Assembly: GCA_028095445.1 (NCBI GenBank)
Contig: JAOHCJ010000002.1
Coordinates: 8,798-72,797, forward strand
Origin: Candidatus Pelagibacter sp.
GTDB lineage: Bacteria > Pseudomonadota > Alphaproteobacteria > Pelagibacterales > Pelagibacteraceae
DNA: 64,000 nucleotides
Reading direction: 5' to 3'
Shown: positions 51,801 through 62,478 of the stretch, piece after piece
Numbering within the stretch: position 1 is the stretch's first letter
Layout: every line of letters starts with the position of its first letter
The notes under the pieces: model-generated
The model's database searches: none
The model's input: only the letters and a program-made list of their open reading frames with translations
What the model was told of the DNA's origin: nothing
Position numbers and translations under genes: made by a program

Positions 51801-52980
51801 ACCCTAATTTGTTTAATCTAGCATATAAAAAAGGTTTAAATAGCTCAAGAGCCATCTTTTTGGGTAACCCGCATTCATGCAGTTTAAGGTCAGGCCCAAC
51901 AACAATTACAGATCTACCAGAATAGTCTACTCTTTTACCTAATAAATTTTGTCTAAATCTTCCTTGTTTACCTTTTAACATTTCCGCTAAAGATTTAAGA
52001 GGACGCTTACCAGTTCCTGTAATTACTCTTCCTCTTCTGCCATTGTCAAATAGAGCGTCGACCGATTCCTGAAGCATCCTTTTCTCATTTCTAACAATAA
52101 TGTCTGGTGCTTTAAGGTCCATTAGCCTTTTTAAACGATTATTTCTGTTTATAACTCTTCTATAAAGGTCATTTAAATCTGATGTAGCAAACCTTCCTCC
52201 ATCTAATGGAACTAATGGTCTAAGCTCAGGGGGAATCACTGGGACAACTGTTAAAATCATCCATTCAGGTTTTTGTCCTGTTTCTATAAACGACTCAATT
52301 AACTTAAGTCTTTTTATAGATCTTTCTTCATTAACTTTTGATTTTGTCTCTTTAATTGTGTTAATTAAAATTGATCTTTCTGACTCTAAATCTAAAGATT
52401 TTAGTATGGAAAGAATAGCTTCTGCACCGATACTAGCCTCAAAAGACTCTTCACCAAATTCATCTTGATATTTTGCTAACTCTTCTTCGTTTAATAATTG
52501 ATTTTTTTGAAGTCCTGTTAAACCAGGTTCTATTACAATAAAATTTTCAAAATATAAAACTCTTTCAACTTCTTTAAGTTTCATGTCTACTGCTAAAGAA
52601 ATTCTACTTGGTAAAGATTTTAAGAACCAAATATGAGCCACTGGTGTAGCTAAGTTAATATGGCCCATTCTTTCTCTTCGAACATTAGATTTAGTAACTT
52701 CAACACCACATTTTTCACATGTTATTCCTCTAAACTTCATTCTTTTATATTTGCCACATAAACACTCGTAATCTTTAATCGGTCCAAAAATTCTTGCACA
52801 GAATAATCCATCTTTTTCAGGTCTAAAAGTTCTGTAGTTAATCGTTTCTGGTTTTTTTATTTCACCATAAGTCCAAGATTTTATTTTGTCTGGGCTAGCT
52901 AAAGTAATTTTAATACTATTAAAATTTTGCGCTTCTGAAATTTCACTATTTTTGAATAAGTCTGTTAATTCTTTTTTCAT
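48808..52980 (-). CDS. rpoC: RNA polymerase beta' subunit
   Basis: Catalytic core subunit. N-terminal zinc site ([23 protein letters not shown]), the active-site magnesium loop [15 protein letters not shown], the bridge and trigger regions, a second cysteine set near [13 protein letters not shown] and the C-terminal [30 protein letters not shown]. 1390 residues, the usual alphaproteobacterial length. It is encoded 2 bp downstream of rpoB. Confidence 0.98.
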   Translation of the reverse strand: MKKELTDLFKNSEISEAQNFNSIKITLASPDKIKSWTYGEIKKPETINYRTFRPEKDGLFCARIFGPIKDYECLCGKYKRMKFRGITCEKCGVEVTKSNVRRERMGHINLATPVAHIWFLKSLPSRISLAVDMKLKEVERVLYFENFIVIEPGLTGLQKNQLLNEEELAKYQDEFGEESFEASIGAEAILSILKSLDLESERSILINTIKETKSKVNEERSIKRLKLIESFIETGQKPEWMILTVVPVIPPELRPLVPLDGGRFATSDLNDLYRRVINRNNRLKRLMDLKAPDIIVRNEKRMLQESVDALFDNGRRGRVITGTGKRPLKSLAEMLKGKQGRFRQNLLGKRVDYSGRSVIVVGPDLKLHECGLPKKMALELFKPFLYARLNKLGLASTIKQAKKLVEKETNAVWDALELIVREHPVLLNRAPTLHRLGVQAFEPKLIEGDAIELHPLCCAAFNADFDGDQMAVHVPLSLEAQLEARILMLSTNNILSPSNGKPIIVPSQDMILGLYYLSQAPFQTDKPSGYFINAEAIEHSLSTGHIKVHSTIVSRFETVDENGNKKLEKYTTTAGRFLLANLLPKNKDITFSMIDRLLPKKTVSEIIDSVFRFCGQKTTVIFCDKLKDLGFKHAFKAGISFGKDDLIIPENKGKLIDDTKKLISEYENQYSEGLITRGEKYNKVVDAWSKCTDKVAGEMMKGISATETTPDGMKINSVFMMADSGARGSAAQMKQLAGMRGLIAKPSGEIIETPITSNFKEGLTALEYFNSTHGARKGLADTALKTASSGYLTRRLCDVAQDLTITKIKCDKPGFIELAEILEGGNVVVSLSERALGRVAASDVKNPITGEVVIKKDSMIDEAGCDKIDAAGVKFINAYSVMTCSSKLGVCATCYGRDLSRGKIVHVGEAIGMISAQSIGEPGTQLTMRTFHVGGTASVKQESQIVSKSAGTLKIINSNLLEDSKKNLIVMGRNTQLSIEDDNGVQVAVYKVAYGSKLFFQNGDKIKANEKICEWDPYTTPVIAEKSGTAGFVDLIDGISIQETTDDATGISSKSVVDWRAQSKNTDLKPRITLRDEKGNVIKKADDNEARYYLVPDSILSVKDGQKIFAGDVIARLPKETTKTKDITGGLPRVAELFEARKAKDSAIIAENDGQVLFGKEVRGKQRISIQPENGDPSNYLIPKGKHINFNQGEKIKKGEYLLDGQPLPHDILRILGIKDLTEYFVNQVQEVYRLQGVIINDKHIETILRQMLKKIEVKESGDSTYLPGEMIDRIKFDNANEKLVAEGKNPAKGERVLMGITKASLQTESFISAASFQETTRVLTDAAIKGKVDPLNGLKENVIVGRLVPAGTGSIKNKWNKEAIEADNKFLSEQDKIETAEPSETQANQ

Positions 52981-52982
52981 AT

Positions 52983-55900
52983 CTAATTTAATTCTATATT
53001 GAGTGCCAGCGATTTTATTTCTTTAACCAATACATTAAATGACTCAGGTATACCTGATTCAAAGTTTTCTTCACCTTTAACTATTGTTTCATAAACTTTA
53101 ACCCTACCAGCAACATCGTCTGATTTTACAGTTAAAATTTCTTGTAATGTATAAGATGCCCCATACGCCTCTAACGCCCAAACTTCCATTTCTCCAAATC
53201 TTTGTCCGCCTAACTGTGCTTTTCCACCTAATGGTTGTTGAGTTACAAGACTATATGGTCCAGTAGATCTAGCATGGATCTTATCTTCAACTAAGTGATG
53301 AAGTTTTAACATATATATAATTCCAACAGTCACTGGTCTATCAAACATTTCTCCTGTTCTACCATCCCATAAATTTGTTTGTCCTGAAGTTGGTAATTTA
53401 GCTAATTCAAGCATTTCAGAAACATCTTTTTCTTTAGCACCATCAAATACTGGAGTCGAAATTGCTATTCCATTTTGCAAATTTTCACATAAGTCTTTAA
53501 ATTCAGTTTTATTAAGTTTGTTAATTCCATTATCAAAAATTTCATTACCATAAACTGATTTTAAAAATGATGATATTTTATCAGTCTTTTCAAATTTTTT
53601 GTTATTTTCATTAACCAATCTTTTAACCTCTTCTCCAAATTCTTTACAAGCCCATCCAAGGTGGGTTTCTAATATTTGTCCTACATTCATACGACTCGGT
53701 ACACCTAATGGATTTAAAACTATATCTACAGGTCTTCCATCTTCTCTATAGGGCATGTCTTCAACTGGAACAATTTTACTCACTACTCCTTTATTTCCAT
53801 GTCTACCTGACATTTTATCACCAGGTCTAAGTCTTCTTTTGATTGCAACAAACACTTTAACCATTTTCATGACACTAGGTAATAAATCATCACCACTTCT
53901 TATTTTTAGGACTTTATCTTCAAATCTTTCCAGAATATCTTGTTTAGCTTTATTATATTGATCTTTTAACTGAGCTAAACTTGCTTCATCATTGTCATTT
54001 CCTACTATGATTTTAAAAATATCATTAATATTTATTTTATTGATAGTGTCTAAATCTATTTTACTTCCTACCTCTAAATCTTTAATCTTTTTTGTTATAG
54101 CAGTACCGGAAAGAATTTGATTTGCTCTTTGCTTGATGCTTCTTTCTAAAATTTCTTCTTCTACAATTTTATCTTGTTGAACTGTTTCTATTTCAGCTCT
54201 TTCTATAGTAATAGATCTTTCATCTTTTTCTATTCCATGTCTATTGAAAACTCTTACATCTACTACAGTTCCACTACTACCTCTTGACATTTTTAAAGAT
54301 GTATCCGTAACATCGATTGCCTTTTCACCAAAAATAGATCTTAATAATTTTTCTTCTGGACCAGAAGCTGAGTCACCTTTGGGTGTCACTTTTCCAACTA
54401 ATATATCTCCCGCTTTTACTTCAGCACCAATATATACAATACCTGACTCATCCAGGTTTTTTAGCGACTCTTCATTAACGTTTGGTATATCTCTTGTAAT
54501 TTCTTCTTCACCTAACTTAGTATCTCTTGCCATAACTTCGTATTCAACTATGTGAACAGATGTAAAAACATCATCAGTTACGCATCTTTCTGAAATTAAG
54601 ATTGAGTCCTCAAAATTATAACCCTGCCAAGGCATGAATGCTACAGTTACATTTTTACCAAGTGCTAACTCTCCTAATTTAGTAGATGGGCCATCAGCAA
54701 TAATATCTCCAGTTCTTACTTTATCTCCAACTCTCACTAGAGGTTTCTGGTTAATACATGTGTTTTGATTTGATCTTTTAAATTTTTGTAAATTATATAT
54801 ATCTACTCCAGATTTTGTAAAATCAGTTTCCTCGGTTGCTTTTATAACAATTCTTTTTCCATCAATTTTATCAACTACACCATCACGTTTAGCAACTATA
54901 GTAACCCCAGAGTCGAGAGCTACATCACTTTCTATACCAGTTCCAACCAATGGTGACTCTGGTTTTAATAAAGGCACAGCTTGTCTCATCATATTTGATC
55001 CCATTAATGCTCTGTTCGCATCGTCATTTTCTAAAAAAGGTATTAAGGATGCAGCAACTGAAACTAATTGTTTTGGAGAAACGTCTATATAATCAATATT
55101 TTCAGGTTTAGATAAAATAAAATTTAAATTTTCTCTAGAAGAAACAAGTTCTTCTAAAATTTTACCATTCTTGTCAACTTTAGTATTTGCTTGTGCAATA
55201 GTATATTTTGTTTCTTCCATTGCAGAAAGGTATTCTACTTTATCTTCTACTATTCCATTTTTAACTCTTTTGTATGGACTTTCAATAAAACCATACTTAT
55301 TTATTTTTGCATAAGTAGATAAACTGTTAATCAAACCAATATTTGGACCCTCCGGGGTTTCAATCGGACAAATTCTGCCGTAATGTGTTGGATGAACATC
55401 ACGAACTTCAAATCCAGCTCTTTCTCTAGTTAATCCCCCAGGTCCTAATGCTGAAACTCTTCTTTTATGAGTTATTTCAGAAAGAGGATTTGTTTGATCC
55501 ATAAATTGAGAAAGTTGTGAACTTGCAAAAAAATCTTTTAAAGAAACAGTTAATGGCTTTGCATTTATCAAGTCTTGGGGCATTGCAGACTCTATATCTA
55601 AAGTGGTCATTTTTTCTTTAATTGCTCTTTCCATTCTATAAACACCAATACGAGCTTGGTTTTCAACTAGTTCACCTACAGATCTTACTCTTCTATTTCC
55701 TAAGTGATCTATATCATCAACTTCATCCTTGCCATCTCTAAGATCTAACATTTTATGAATAATAGCTATAATGTCATCATTTCTTAAAATTGTAATTTTA
55801 TCAGAACATTCTAAATTTAATCTTGAGTTCATTTTCACACGGCCAACATCAGAGAGGTCGTACCTATCAGAGCTAAAAAATAAATTATTAAAAATTTGTG

Positions 55901-57071
55901 TAGCTATTTCAACAGTCGGTGGTTCACCTGGTCTTAAAACTTTATAAATTTCATTAATGGCATCATTTTTGTCATTATTTTTATCATTCAAAATTGTAGT
56001 AAGTAAGTAAGGTCCTTTATTTATTGAATTTGTGATTGAAATTTCAATTATTGAAATATTTGCCTCTAAAATTTGTTTAATTATTGTTTCATTTAATTCT
56101 GTTCCAATAGATAACAAACCATCTTCTTCTTCATTAATCTTAATATCTTTATGTAAAAACTTTCCATAAAGTGAATCCTGGCTTACAAGAATATCTTTAA
56201 GTCCATCATTAAAAAGTTTTTTTGCTGTTAAAAAATTTATTTTATCTCCAAGTTTTATTACTACTTTTCCAGTTTTTAAATCTATCACTTCTTCAGAAAA
56301 ATTCTTTGCTTTATAATTTTCTGGATTAAATTTTGTTTTCCATTTATTAGACTTACTATCAAAGGTAAACTGTTCTTTGTCGTAAAATTCATTAACAATT
56401 TCTGTTTTTGTAAAACCTAATGCCATCAATAAAGTTGAAGCTAAGATCTTTTTTTTTCTATCTATTTTAAAATATAAAAAATCCTTAACATCATATTCAA
56501 GATCCAACCATGAACCTCTATTAGGTATTACTCTGCAATTAAAAAGAAGTTTACCACTAGCATGAGATTTGCCTTTATCATGATCAAAAAATACACCTGG
56601 ACTTCTATGCATTTGGTTAACAACAACTCTTTGAACACCATTAGTTATAAAAGTTCCACTATTCGTCATCATTGGGACTTCACCCATATAAACTTCTTGT
56701 TCTTTTGCAGATAAAATGTCTTTAGTATTATTTTCAGGATCTATTTCATATACAACTAATCTCAATGTACATTTAAGGGCAGATGAATAAGTTAAGCCTC
56801 TTTGAATACATTCTTCAGTATCAAATTTTGGTTTTTCTAACCTATAAGAAATATATTCTAAAGTTGCTTTATCATTCAAATCTTCAATTGGGAAAATGCT
56901 TTTAAAAACTCTATCAAAACCTTTTGTTAATTCTCCAAGACTCTCATCAAAATCTGTAAGTTCTTTATAAGAGTTTTTTTGAACTTCAATTAAGTTAGGA
57001 ATTGATAAAGTTTCGGCTAACTTACCAAAGCTTTTTCTTACGTTTTTCTTTTCAGTAAAAGATAGTTGCAT
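52983..57071 (-). CDS. rpoB: RNA polymerase beta subunit
   Basis: Catalytic core subunit of 1362 residues. The rifampicin-pocket region [30 protein letters not shown] keeps the residues found in sensitive enzymes. Other landmarks are [40 protein letters not shown] and the C-terminal [31 protein letters not shown] perfect inverted repeat sits in the 56-bp leader between rplL and its ATG. Confidence 0.98.
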   Translation of the reverse strand: MQLSFTEKKNVRKSFGKLAETLSIPNLIEVQKNSYKELTDFDESLGELTKGFDRVFKSIFPIEDLNDKATLEYISYRLEKPKFDTEECIQRGLTYSSALKCTLRLVVYEIDPENNTKDILSAKEQEVYMGEVPMMTNSGTFITNGVQRVVVNQMHRSPGVFFDHDKGKSHASGKLLFNCRVIPNRGSWLDLEYDVKDFLYFKIDRKKKILASTLLMALGFTKTEIVNEFYDKEQFTFDSKSNKWKTKFNPENYKAKNFSEEVIDLKTGKVVIKLGDKINFLTAKKLFNDGLKDILVSQDSLYGKFLHKDIKINEEEDGLLSIGTELNETIIKQILEANISIIEISITNSINKGPYLLTTILNDKNNDKNDAINEIYKVLRPGEPPTVEIATQIFNNLFFSSDRYDLSDVGRVKMNSRLNLECSDKITILRNDDIIAIIHKMLDLRDGKDEVDDIDHLGNRRVRSVGELVENQARIGVYRMERAIKEKMTTLDIESAMPQDLINAKPLTVSLKDFFASSQLSQFMDQTNPLSEITHKRRVSALGPGGLTRERAGFEVRDVHPTHYGRICPIETPEGPNIGLINSLSTYAKINKYGFIESPYKRVKNGIVEDKVEYLSAMEETKYTIAQANTKVDKNGKILEELVSSRENLNFILSKPENIDYIDVSPKQLVSVAASLIPFLENDDANRALMGSNMMRQAVPLLKPESPLVGTGIESDVALDSGVTIVAKRDGVVDKIDGKRIVIKATEETDFTKSGVDIYNLQKFKRSNQNTCINQKPLVRVGDKVRTGDIIADGPSTKLGELALGKNVTVAFMPWQGYNFEDSILISERCVTDDVFTSVHIVEYEVMARDTKLGEEEITRDIPNVNEESLKNLDESGIVYIGAEVKAGDILVGKVTPKGDSASGPEEKLLRSIFGEKAIDVTDTSLKMSRGSSGTVVDVRVFNRHGIEKDERSITIERAEIETVQQDKIVEEEILERSIKQRANQILSGTAITKKIKDLEVGSKIDLDTINKININDIFKIIVGNDNDEASLAQLKDQYNKAKQDILERFEDKVLKIRSGDDLLPSVMKMVKVFVAIKRRLRPGDKMSGRHGNKGVVSKIVPVEDMPYREDGRPVDIVLNPLGVPSRMNVGQILETHLGWACKEFGEEVKRLVNENNKKFEKTDKISSFLKSVYGNEIFDNGINKLNKTEFKDLCENLQNGIAISTPVFDGAKEKDVSEMLELAKLPTSGQTNLWDGRTGEMFDRPVTVGIIYMLKLHHLVEDKIHARSTGPYSLVTQQPLGGKAQLGGQRFGEMEVWALEAYGASYTLQEILTVKSDDVAGRVKVYETIVKGEENFESGIPESFNVLVKEIKSLALNIELN

Positions 57072-57081
57072 TTAAAATCAG

Positions 57082-57107
57082 TTACTGATTAATAAATTAA
57101 TCAGTAA
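57082..57107. promoter_or_regulatory. Perfect inverted repeat (12-bp arms) in the rplL-rpoB intergenic region
   Basis: TTACTGATTAAT, a two-base spacer, then ATTAATCAGTAA. The two arms are exact reverse complements, giving a long AU-rich hairpin in the minus-strand transcript that ends about 10 nt before the rpoB ATG. There is no U-tract directly after it, so it is not a classical intrinsic terminator. Comparable positions in E. coli hold an attenuator and an RNase III site between rplL and rpoB. A processing or translational-control role here is inferred from position. Confidence 0.6.
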
Positions 57108-57127
57108 TAAAGTTCTTTCTAATTAAT

Positions 57128-57496
57128 TTATTTAAGTTCTACTTTTGCGCCAGCTGCTTCCAACTTAGCTTTTATTTCTTCAGCATCTTTTTTATTAACA
57201 CCCGACTTAACTTCTTTTGGTGCTCCTTCAACAAGATCTTTAGCTTCTTTCAGGCCTAAAGATGTTGCTGCTCTAACTTCTTTAATTACATTAATTTTTT
57301 TATCTCCTGCAGATACTAACATGATTGTAAAATCATCTTTCGCTTCTTCAGCTGCTCCACCTGCTGCTGCTGATGCTGGTGCTGCTGCAGCCATAGCTGT
57401 AACACCCCATTTTTCCTCTAATTGTTTTGAAAGTTCAGCCGCTTCGACTACAGATAAACTTGATAAATCTTCAATAATTTTATTTAGATCAGGCAT
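57128..57496 (-). CDS. rplL: 50S ribosomal protein L7/L12
   Basis: Flexible stalk protein that recruits translation GTPases. N-terminal dimerisation domain ([29 protein letters not shown]), an Ala-rich hinge ([16 protein letters not shown]) and the C-terminal factor-binding domain with [33 protein letters not shown]. 122 residues. The hinge DNA is conspicuously GC-richer than its surroundings. Confidence 0.98.
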   Translation of the reverse strand: MPDLNKIIEDLSSLSVVEAAELSKQLEEKWGVTAMAAAAPASAAAGGAAEEAKDDFTIMLVSAGDKKINVIKEVRAATSLGLKEAKDLVEGAPKEVKSGVNKKDAEEIKAKLEAAGAKVELK

Positions 57497-57501
57497 ATTT
57501 T

Positions 57502-58026
57502 TTATACTTCTTGGGTTGTTTTTTCAGAATTTTCTGGGCTCAAATTACCCATTTTTTCAGATCGTGCAAGTAAAATACTCACAAATTTTGATGCAGGTGT
57601 AGCTAGAATTCCAACAATTTTAGCTCTAGCCTCATCTAATGTTGGTAAATTAGCAACATTTTGTACACCTGCTTGATCTAAAACTTCTTCACCCATAATA
57701 CCGCCTAAAAGCTTAAGATTTTCATTATCTTTAGCAAATTTTGATAAAATTCTGGCTGTAATGATAGCGTCATTTGAAAAAGCTACAGCTGTGGCTCCAC
57801 TAAAAAGATTTGAAAGATCCTTACATTTAGTCTTTTCAATAGCTAATTTTGTAATTCTATTTTTAGTTATTTGAAATTTAATTCCATGCTCTCTCATTTG
57901 AGATCTTAATTCGTCTAATTGAGTCATTGTAAGACCTTGATAATGAGTTACTAAAATAGCTTCATTGTTTTGGAACTGTGTTTCCATTTTACTTATATAG
58001 TTTTTTTTTTGCTCTTTGTTCATCAT
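57502..58026 (-). CDS. rplJ: 50S ribosomal protein L10
   Basis: Base of the ribosomal stalk and, in enterobacteria, autoregulator of the rplJL-rpoBC message. Segments: [43 protein letters not shown] and [36 protein letters not shown]. 174 residues; two consecutive Met codons begin the protein and either may start. No L10-binding leader is separable, because rplJ follows rplA by only 3 bp. Confidence 0.96.
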   Translation of the reverse strand: MMNKEQKKNYISKMETQFQNNEAILVTHYQGLTMTQLDELRSQMREHGIKFQITKNRITKLAIEKTKCKDLSNLFSGATAVAFSNDAIITARILSKFAKDNENLKLLGGIMGEEVLDQAGVQNVANLPTLDEARAKIVGILATPASKFVSILLARSEKMGNLSPENSEKTTQEV

Positions 58027-58029
58027 AAC

Positions 58030-58719
58030 TTATATTATTTTTCCTAATTTCAACTTGTAAGACACACCCATACTTGATGTTAAAAAAGCACTTTTAATCA
58101 AATCGCCCTTTAAAGTATTATTAGATTTTTCTTTTTCTAATGTATCTAAAATAGCATTGTAATTTTTTAAAAGTTGATCATCATGAAAAGATTTTTTTCC
58201 TATACTTACTCCAATATTGCCATCCTTATCATTTCTAATTTCTACTTGACCAGATTTTGCAGCACTTACAGCTTCTTTAATATTTTCTGAAACAGATCCA
58301 AGCTTAGGATTTGGCATTAAACCTTTTGGTCCTAAAATTTTTCCCAATTTTGAAAGTTTAATCATCATTCCTGGTGTGCAAATTAATTTTTCAAAATTTA
58401 ATTCACCACTTTTAATTTTTTCAATAAATTCATCACTTCCAACTATGTCTGCACCAGCATCTTTTGCTTCTTTTGCTTTAGAATCCTCACAAACTACAGC
58501 AACCTTTACATTTTTACCTGTGCCACCAGGTAAGTTAACAACTGTTCTGATGTTAATTTCACCTTTTTTTTGCTTATTATTAACTTGAAAATTTAAATCG
58601 ATTGATTCATCAAATTTTGTTGTGCAATTTTTTTTAACATCTAATAATAACTTTTCTATTACATTAGCTGTTAATTCTTTAGTTTTTTCAGGTAGTTTTT
58701 TAAATCTTTTTGAAGGCAT
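58030..58719 (-). CDS. rplA: 50S ribosomal protein L1
   Basis: L1-stalk protein that helps release deacylated tRNA. Segments: DLNFQVNNKQKKGEINIRTVVNLPGGTGKNVKVAVVCED, GMMIKLSKLGKILGPKGLMPNPKLGSVSENIKEAV and SSMGVSYKLKL. 229 residues. It overlaps the rplK stop by one base. Confidence 0.97.
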   Translation of the reverse strand: MPSKRFKKLPEKTKELTANVIEKLLLDVKKNCTTKFDESIDLNFQVNNKQKKGEINIRTVVNLPGGTGKNVKVAVVCEDSKAKEAKDAGADIVGSDEFIEKIKSGELNFEKLICTPGMMIKLSKLGKILGPKGLMPNPKLGSVSENIKEAVSAAKSGQVEIRNDKDGNIGVSIGKKSFHDDQLLKNYNAILDTLEKEKSNNTLKGDLIKSAFLTSSMGVSYKLKLGKII

Positions 58720-59144
58720 TATTCTTTTACCTCTATTCCCATTGATCTTGCTGAACCTGCTATTATTTTTACTGCTTGCTCTAAATCATGAGCATTTAAA
58801 TCTTTCATTTTTTGTGTTGCAATTTCTTCTGCTTGTTTTTTTGTAATAGACCCAGCTACACTTCTACCGGGTTCTTTAGAGCCACCTTTTAATTTAGCTG
58901 CTTCCTTAATAAAGTGTGATGCAGGTGGAGATTTAATTTCAAAATCAAATTTTTTATCCTTATAAACTGTAATAATAACCGGAATTGGTTTACCAGCAAA
59001 TGCTTTAGTTTTATCATTAAACGCTTTACAAAATTCCATGATATTTATTCCACGTTGACCTAAAGCGGGACCAACAGGTGGTGCTGGATTAGCTTGACCT
59101 CCAAGTATTTGTAATTTTATGTATCCACTTATTTCTTTAGCCAT
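58719..59144 (-). CDS. rplK: 50S ribosomal protein L11
   Basis: GTPase-associated-centre protein required for RelA-type sensing. Segments: [39 protein letters not shown] and [23 protein letters not shown] stretch ([52 protein letters not shown]). 141 residues, one-base overlap with nusG. Confidence 0.98.
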   Translation of the reverse strand: MAKEISGYIKLQILGGQANPAPPVGPALGQRGINIMEFCKAFNDKTKAFAGKPIPVIITVYKDKKFDFEIKSPPASHFIKEAAKLKGGSKEPGRSVAGSITKKQAEEIATQKMKDLNAHDLEQAVKIIAGSARSMGIEVKE

Positions 59145-59674
59145 TAACTTACTTTCTCAACTTGGTTATATTCTAAATCAACTGGAGTTGGCCTTCCAAA
59201 TATTGATACAGAAACTTTAAGTCTAGATTTTTCTTCATCAATATCTTCAACCATTCCACTAAATGATGCAAAAGGTCCATCAACTACCTGAACTTTTTCA
59301 CCAACGCTGTACTCTATACCAGATTTTGGCTGTGCTACACCATCTTTTATTTGACCTAATATTTTTTCTATTTCTTTGTCTGATACTGGTACTGGAATGC
59401 CTTTGGATCCTAAAAAACCACTAACTCTCTTCAAGTTTTTAATCAAATGATAGATATCGTTATCCATTTCACTCTTTATAAGTACATATCCTGGAAAATA
59501 TTTTTTTTTTCTCTGAATTCTTTTACCCCTTTTAACTTCAGTTACATCATGAGTGGGAACAACAATTTCCTCAAATTTTTCAGAAATCTTAGCCTTTTCT
59601 GCCTCTTCTTTTATAAGGCCTGCAACTTTATTTTCAAAGTTAGAATGAGATTGAACAATATACCAGTTTTTCAT
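59144..59674 (-). CDS. nusG: Transcription termination/antitermination factor NusG
   Basis: Elongation factor that suppresses or promotes pausing and links RNA polymerase to Rho or the ribosome. N-terminal NGN domain ([44 protein letters not shown]) and C-terminal KOW domain ([48 protein letters not shown]). 176 residues. One-base overlap with secE. Confidence 0.97.
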   Translation of the reverse strand: MKNWYIVQSHSNFENKVAGLIKEEAEKAKISEKFEEIVVPTHDVTEVKRGKRIQRKKKYFPGYVLIKSEMDNDIYHLIKNLKRVSGFLGSKGIPVPVSDKEIEKILGQIKDGVAQPKSGIEYSVGEKVQVVDGPFASFSGMVEDIDEEKSRLKVSVSIFGRPTPVDLEYNQVEKVS

Positions 59675-59865
59675 TATATACTTACCTTTAGTAAAGCTTC
59701 CAATAAAAACTTTAAAACTTGATCAAGAAGTAAAAAAAAAAGGGACATGATTACCGCCATTGCAAACACCATTAATGCACCCTGCACTGTTTCTTTACCA
59801 GTGGGCCAAGAAACTTTAAAAGCTTCTTGTTTAACTTCTTGGATAAATTTTAACGGACTCTTCAT
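59674..59865 (-). CDS. secE: Preprotein translocase subunit SecE
   Basis: Single-span clamp subunit of the Sec translocon. The amphipathic cytoplasmic helix (PLKFIQEVKQEAFKVSWPTGKETVQGALMVFAMAVIM) with the conserved VSWP motif precedes one transmembrane segment (about residues 30-52). The 63-residue short form is standard for alphaproteobacteria. It follows tRNA-Trp by 19 bp and precedes nusG as usual. Confidence 0.96.
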   Translation of the reverse strand: MKSPLKFIQEVKQEAFKVSWPTGKETVQGALMVFAMAVIMSLFFLLLDQVLKFLLEALLKVSI

Positions 59866-59884
59866 AATAATTAATTTAGCTTAT

Positions 59885-59960
59885 TGGCAGGAGCGGAGGG
59901 ACTCGAACCCTCAGCCTCCGGTTTTGGAGACCGGCGCTCTACCAATTGAGCTACACTCCT
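59885..59960 (-). tRNA. tRNA-Trp(CCA)
   Basis: Minus-strand 76-nt tRNA with acceptor AGGAGTG/CGCTCCT, discriminator G and encoded CCA. The anticodon stem CCGGT/ACCGG encloses loop CTCCAAA, so the anticodon is CCA. The T-arm is GAGGGTTCGAGTCCCTC. It lies between tuf (7 bp) and secE (19 bp), the common tuf-trnW-secE order, and is probably cut out of the tuf transcript. Confidence 0.97.
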
Positions 59961-59967
59961 ATAGAGT

Positions 59968-61158
59968 TTACTCTATAATCTTAGTTACTACTCCTGCTCC
60001 AACTGTTCTACCACCTTCACGAATAGCAAAATTTAATTTTTCATCCATCGCGATTGGAGTAATTAAAGTAACAGTGAATTTAGCATCATCACCTGGCATA
60101 ACCATCTCTGTTCCTGCTGGCAATGTCACTTCACCAGTAACATCTGTTGTTCTAAAATAAAACTGAGGTCTGTATTTAGTAAAAAATGGAGTGTGTCTTC
60201 CACCTTCATCTTTTTTAAGTACATAAGCCTGAGCTTCAAATTTAGTATGTGGTTTTATTGAACCAGCTTTACAAAGAACCTGGCCTCTTTCAATATCTGT
60301 TCTTTCTACACCTCTTAACAAGATACCAACGTTATCACCAGCCTCACCTGAGTCTAAAAGTTTTCTAAACATTTCAACTCCAGTGCAAACTGATTTTTTA
60401 GTATCTCTAATTCCAACTATTTCAACTTCTTCTCCAGTTTTAATTACTCCTGATTCAACCCTTCCAGTTGCAACGGTTCCTCTTCCAGAGATTGAAAAAA
60501 CATCCTCAACAGGCATCAAGAAAGGTTTGTCAACATCTCTAGCAGGTTGTGGTATAAATTCATCAACGGCTTTCATTAGTTCCATAATAGAATTTTTTCC
60601 AATTTCATCATCTCTCTTTTCTACAGCAGCCAAAGCTGAACCTTTAATGATTGGTGTTTTATCACCTGGGTATTTGTAAGATGTTAGAAGTTCTCTAATT
60701 TCTTCTTCTACAAGTTCAATCATTTCTTTATCATCAACTTGGTCTACTTTATTTAAGTAAACAACAATTGCAGGAATTCCAACTTGTCTTCCTAAAAGAA
60801 TATGTTCTCTTGTTTGAGGCATAGGACCATCAGCAGCATTAACTACTAAAATTGCTCCATCCATTTGTGCAGCACCTGTTATCATGTTTTTAACATAATC
60901 AGCGTGACCTGGACAATCTACGTGTGCATAATGTCTCTTCTCAGTTTCATACTCAACGTGTGCAGTTGAAATTGTAATTCCTCTTTCTTTTTCTTCAGGC
61001 GCTTTATCAATTTGATCATAAGCAACTGCTTTCGCTCCACCTGCTTCTGCTAAAGTAATTGTTATAGCTGCAGTTAAAGTTGTCTTACCATGATCGACAT
61101 GACCGATTGTACCAATATTACAGTGCGGTTTATTTCTTATGAACTTTTCTTTTGACAT
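59968..61158 (-). CDS. tuf: Elongation factor Tu
   Basis: Delivers aminoacyl-tRNA to the ribosome. GTPase motifs GHVDHGKT (residues 19-26), [26 protein letters not shown] and NKVDQVDD, then the two beta-barrel domains ending [15 protein letters not shown]. 396 residues. Only copy in the window; the str block downstream lacks a second tuf between fusA and rpsJ. Flanked by tRNA genes on both sides on the same strand. Confidence 0.98.
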   Translation of the reverse strand: MSKEKFIRNKPHCNIGTIGHVDHGKTTLTAAITITLAEAGGAKAVAYDQIDKAPEEKERGITISTAHVEYETEKRHYAHVDCPGHADYVKNMITGAAQMDGAILVVNAADGPMPQTREHILLGRQVGIPAIVVYLNKVDQVDDKEMIELVEEEIRELLTSYKYPGDKTPIIKGSALAAVEKRDDEIGKNSIMELMKAVDEFIPQPARDVDKPFLMPVEDVFSISGRGTVATGRVESGVIKTGEEVEIVGIRDTKKSVCTGVEMFRKLLDSGEAGDNVGILLRGVERTDIERGQVLCKAGSIKPHTKFEAQAYVLKKDEGGRHTPFFTKYRPQFYFRTTDVTGEVTLPAGTEMVMPGDDAKFTVTLITPIAMDEKLNFAIREGGRTVGAGVVTKIIE

Positions 61159-61205
61159 TTCTTTTTTACCTCAGTTTTTGTTTTATTAATAATTTCTTTC
61201 TTTCT

Positions 61206-61279
61206 TGGAGCGGGTAAAGAGAATCGAACTCTTACATCCAGCTTGGAAGGCTAGCGTTCTACCATTGAACTACACCCGC
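61206..61279 (-). tRNA. tRNA-Gly(TCC)
   Basis: Minus-strand 74-nt tRNA with acceptor GCGGGTG/TACCCGC, discriminator T and encoded CCA. The anticodon loop CTTCCAA gives anticodon TCC, and the T-arm reads AGAGTTCGATTCTCT. It lies 47 bp upstream of tuf on the same strand, in the conserved tRNA-Tyr, tRNA-Gly, tuf arrangement. Confidence 0.97.
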
Positions 61280-61325
61280 ACAACATCAAGAATAACACTC
61301 CATTATTATCTAAAATTTCATTGAA

Positions 61326-61411
61326 TGGTGGAGGGGGAAAGATTCGAACTTTCGAAGACCGAAGTCAACGGGTTTACAGCCCGCCCCATTTGACCGCTCT
61401 GGAACCCCTCC
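61326..61411 (-). tRNA. tRNA-Tyr(GTA)
   Basis: Minus-strand 86-nt class II tRNA: acceptor GGAGGGG pairing with CCCCTCC, discriminator A and encoded CCA. The anticodon region GGGCTGTAAACCC gives GTA, and a long variable arm is present. T-arm: AAAGTTCGAATCTTT. It is the first gene after the promoter at 61459-61486, with a small GC hairpin in the leader. Confidence 0.96.
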
Positions 61412-61415
61412 TTTT

Positions 61416-61429
61416 GGGGAAGTGTCCCC
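61416..61429. other. Short GC hairpin immediately before tRNA-Tyr
   Basis: GGGGA, loop AGTG, TCCCC. It lies 4 bp upstream of the mature tRNA-Tyr 5' end in the presumed leader of the tRNA-tuf transcript. No U-tract follows on either strand, so it is not read as a terminator. A processing-related role is possible but unsupported. Confidence 0.3.
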
Positions 61430-61458
61430 TGTTCAATAAAGCTTCAAACAACTAGCGT

Positions 61459-61486
61459 TTTATATATTTTTATTATGCAATTGCAA
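61459..61486 (-). promoter_or_regulatory. Probable promoter of the tRNA-Tyr/Gly-tuf transcript
   Basis: On the minus strand TTGCAA (61481-61486) and TATAAA (61459-61464) are separated by 16 bp. The -10 matches five and the -35 four of six consensus bases. It sits about 48 bp before the tRNA-Tyr 5' end and is the only good candidate in the 129-bp divergent gap to rlmB. Confidence 0.5.
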
Positions 61487-61540
61487 CACGAGATTTACTG
61501 TGAAAACCTGATAAAATACGTATAAAACAAACAAATATTT

Positions 61541-62284
61541 ATGAATAAATCATCTTTTTTCATTGTGGGTCAACATGCTGTAATTGAGGCCCTTCGAAAT
61601 CCAAAAAGAAAGGTTTTAAAGGTTTTTTTAACTGAGGAAAGTAAGAAGAATATTCATAGAAAGAATCCAAAAAAAAATATTCTTGAAGGAGTTAAGGTTT
61701 ATTTTAAAACAAAAAAAGAGCTTGATAAATATACAACAAAAGAACAATTAATGCATCAGGGGTATGTTGCTGAAATTGAATACTTAAATAAACCAGACTT
61801 AAAATTATTTATAAAAGAGAATAAAAATTTAACATTTGTTTGCATAGATGAAGTAACTGATCCAAGAAATATTGGCTCCTTAATAAGAAGTGCAGCTTCT
61901 TTTAAAATTGATGGTTTGATTGTAAAAGAAAGACAATTTCCAAGCGATAGTAAATTAATGTATAAATCTGCAAGTGGATGTATGGAACACTTAAATATAT
62001 TTGAAGTATCTAATATTAATTCGACTTTAAAAAACTTGAGAGAAAAAAATTTCTGGGTTTACGGATTTGACTCAAAAGGTAGCAAAAGTTTTACTCAAGT
62101 AAAGTGGGAAGGAAATAGTGTTCTTTTATTTGGCTCAGAAGGTTTTGGGATGAGGGAACATACAAGTAAATATACAGATTTTTTAGTTAGGATTGATATA
62201 AATAAAGACATAGAAAGCTTAAATATATCTAATAGTGCTGCTATAGTCTTTCATCATTTGAGTTATTTGAAAAAAAATTCTTGA
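61541..62284 (+). CDS. rlmB: TrmH/SpoU-family rRNA 2'-O-methyltransferase (RlmB-like)
   Basis: SPOUT-class RNA ribose methyltransferase; the family member in this genomic setting usually modifies G2251 of 23S rRNA. N-terminal substrate-binding domain (FFIVGQHAVIEALRNPKRKVLKVFL) followed by the knotted domain: CIDEVTDPRNIGSLIRSAASF (motif 1), LLFGSEGFGMRE (motif 2) and IDINKDIESLNISNSAAIVFHHL (motif 3). 247 residues. Divergent from the tRNA-Tyr/tuf transcript. tRNA substrates are possible, so specificity is inferred. Confidence 0.9.
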   Translation: MNKSSFFIVGQHAVIEALRNPKRKVLKVFLTEESKKNIHRKNPKKNILEGVKVYFKTKKELDKYTTKEQLMHQGYVAEIEYLNKPDLKLFIKENKNLTFVCIDEVTDPRNIGSLIRSAASFKIDGLIVKERQFPSDSKLMYKSASGCMEHLNIFEVSNINSTLKNLREKNFWVYGFDSKGSKSFTQVKWEGNSVLLFGSEGFGMREHTSKYTDFLVRIDINKDIESLNISNSAAIVFHHLSYLKKNS

Positions 62285-62317
62285 TTAGTGAAAGTTTTCT
62301 TAATAGAAATCTAATAT

Positions 62318-62366
62318 GCCCTTGTAGCTCAGCTGGTAGAGCAATTGATTTGTAATCAATGGTCTG
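62318..62366 (+). pseudogene. 5' half of a tRNA-Thr(TGT) gene; 3' half absent
   Basis: The sequence has a normal acceptor 5' strand (GCCCTTG), D-arm (GCTCAGCTGGTAGAGC) and anticodon arm ATTGA-TTTGTAA-TCAAT with anticodon TGT, then GGTCTG. The T-arm and acceptor 3' strand are missing: neither a GGTTCGA-type T-loop nor a CAAGGGC acceptor complement occurs between here and tctA. The break falls near position 48-49, at the start of the T-stem. It reads as a tRNA gene interrupted by recombination or decay. An intact tRNA-Thr(TGT) is expected elsewhere. Confidence 0.8.
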
Positions 62367-62416
62367 ATAAAAACTAAAAATACAAATGTTATTCAGCTAG
62401 TAAATACAAGCACCAT

Positions 62417-62435
62417 TTAAGTAAAAAAAACTTAA
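62417..62435. repeat. Small inverted repeat in the rlmB-tctA gap
   Basis: TTAAGT, a seven-A spacer, then ACTTAA: 6-bp arms. On the minus strand the loop is a T run. It could act as a weak end signal for tctA, but the arms are short and AT-only apart from one G:C pair. Confidence 0.3.
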
Positions 62436-62478
62436 TTAATTGTAATATTGCTCAAACCGATCACAGACCGACAGATTT

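Noticed and set aside
57082..57107. Intrinsic terminator after rplL
   Set aside because: The inverted repeat is perfect but lacks a following U-tract in the direction of transcription, and rpoB must be transcribed. It is kept as a regulatory hairpin.
62318..62366. Intact tRNA-Thr gene
   Set aside because: No T-arm and no acceptor complement follow within the gap, so it is called a 5' fragment.
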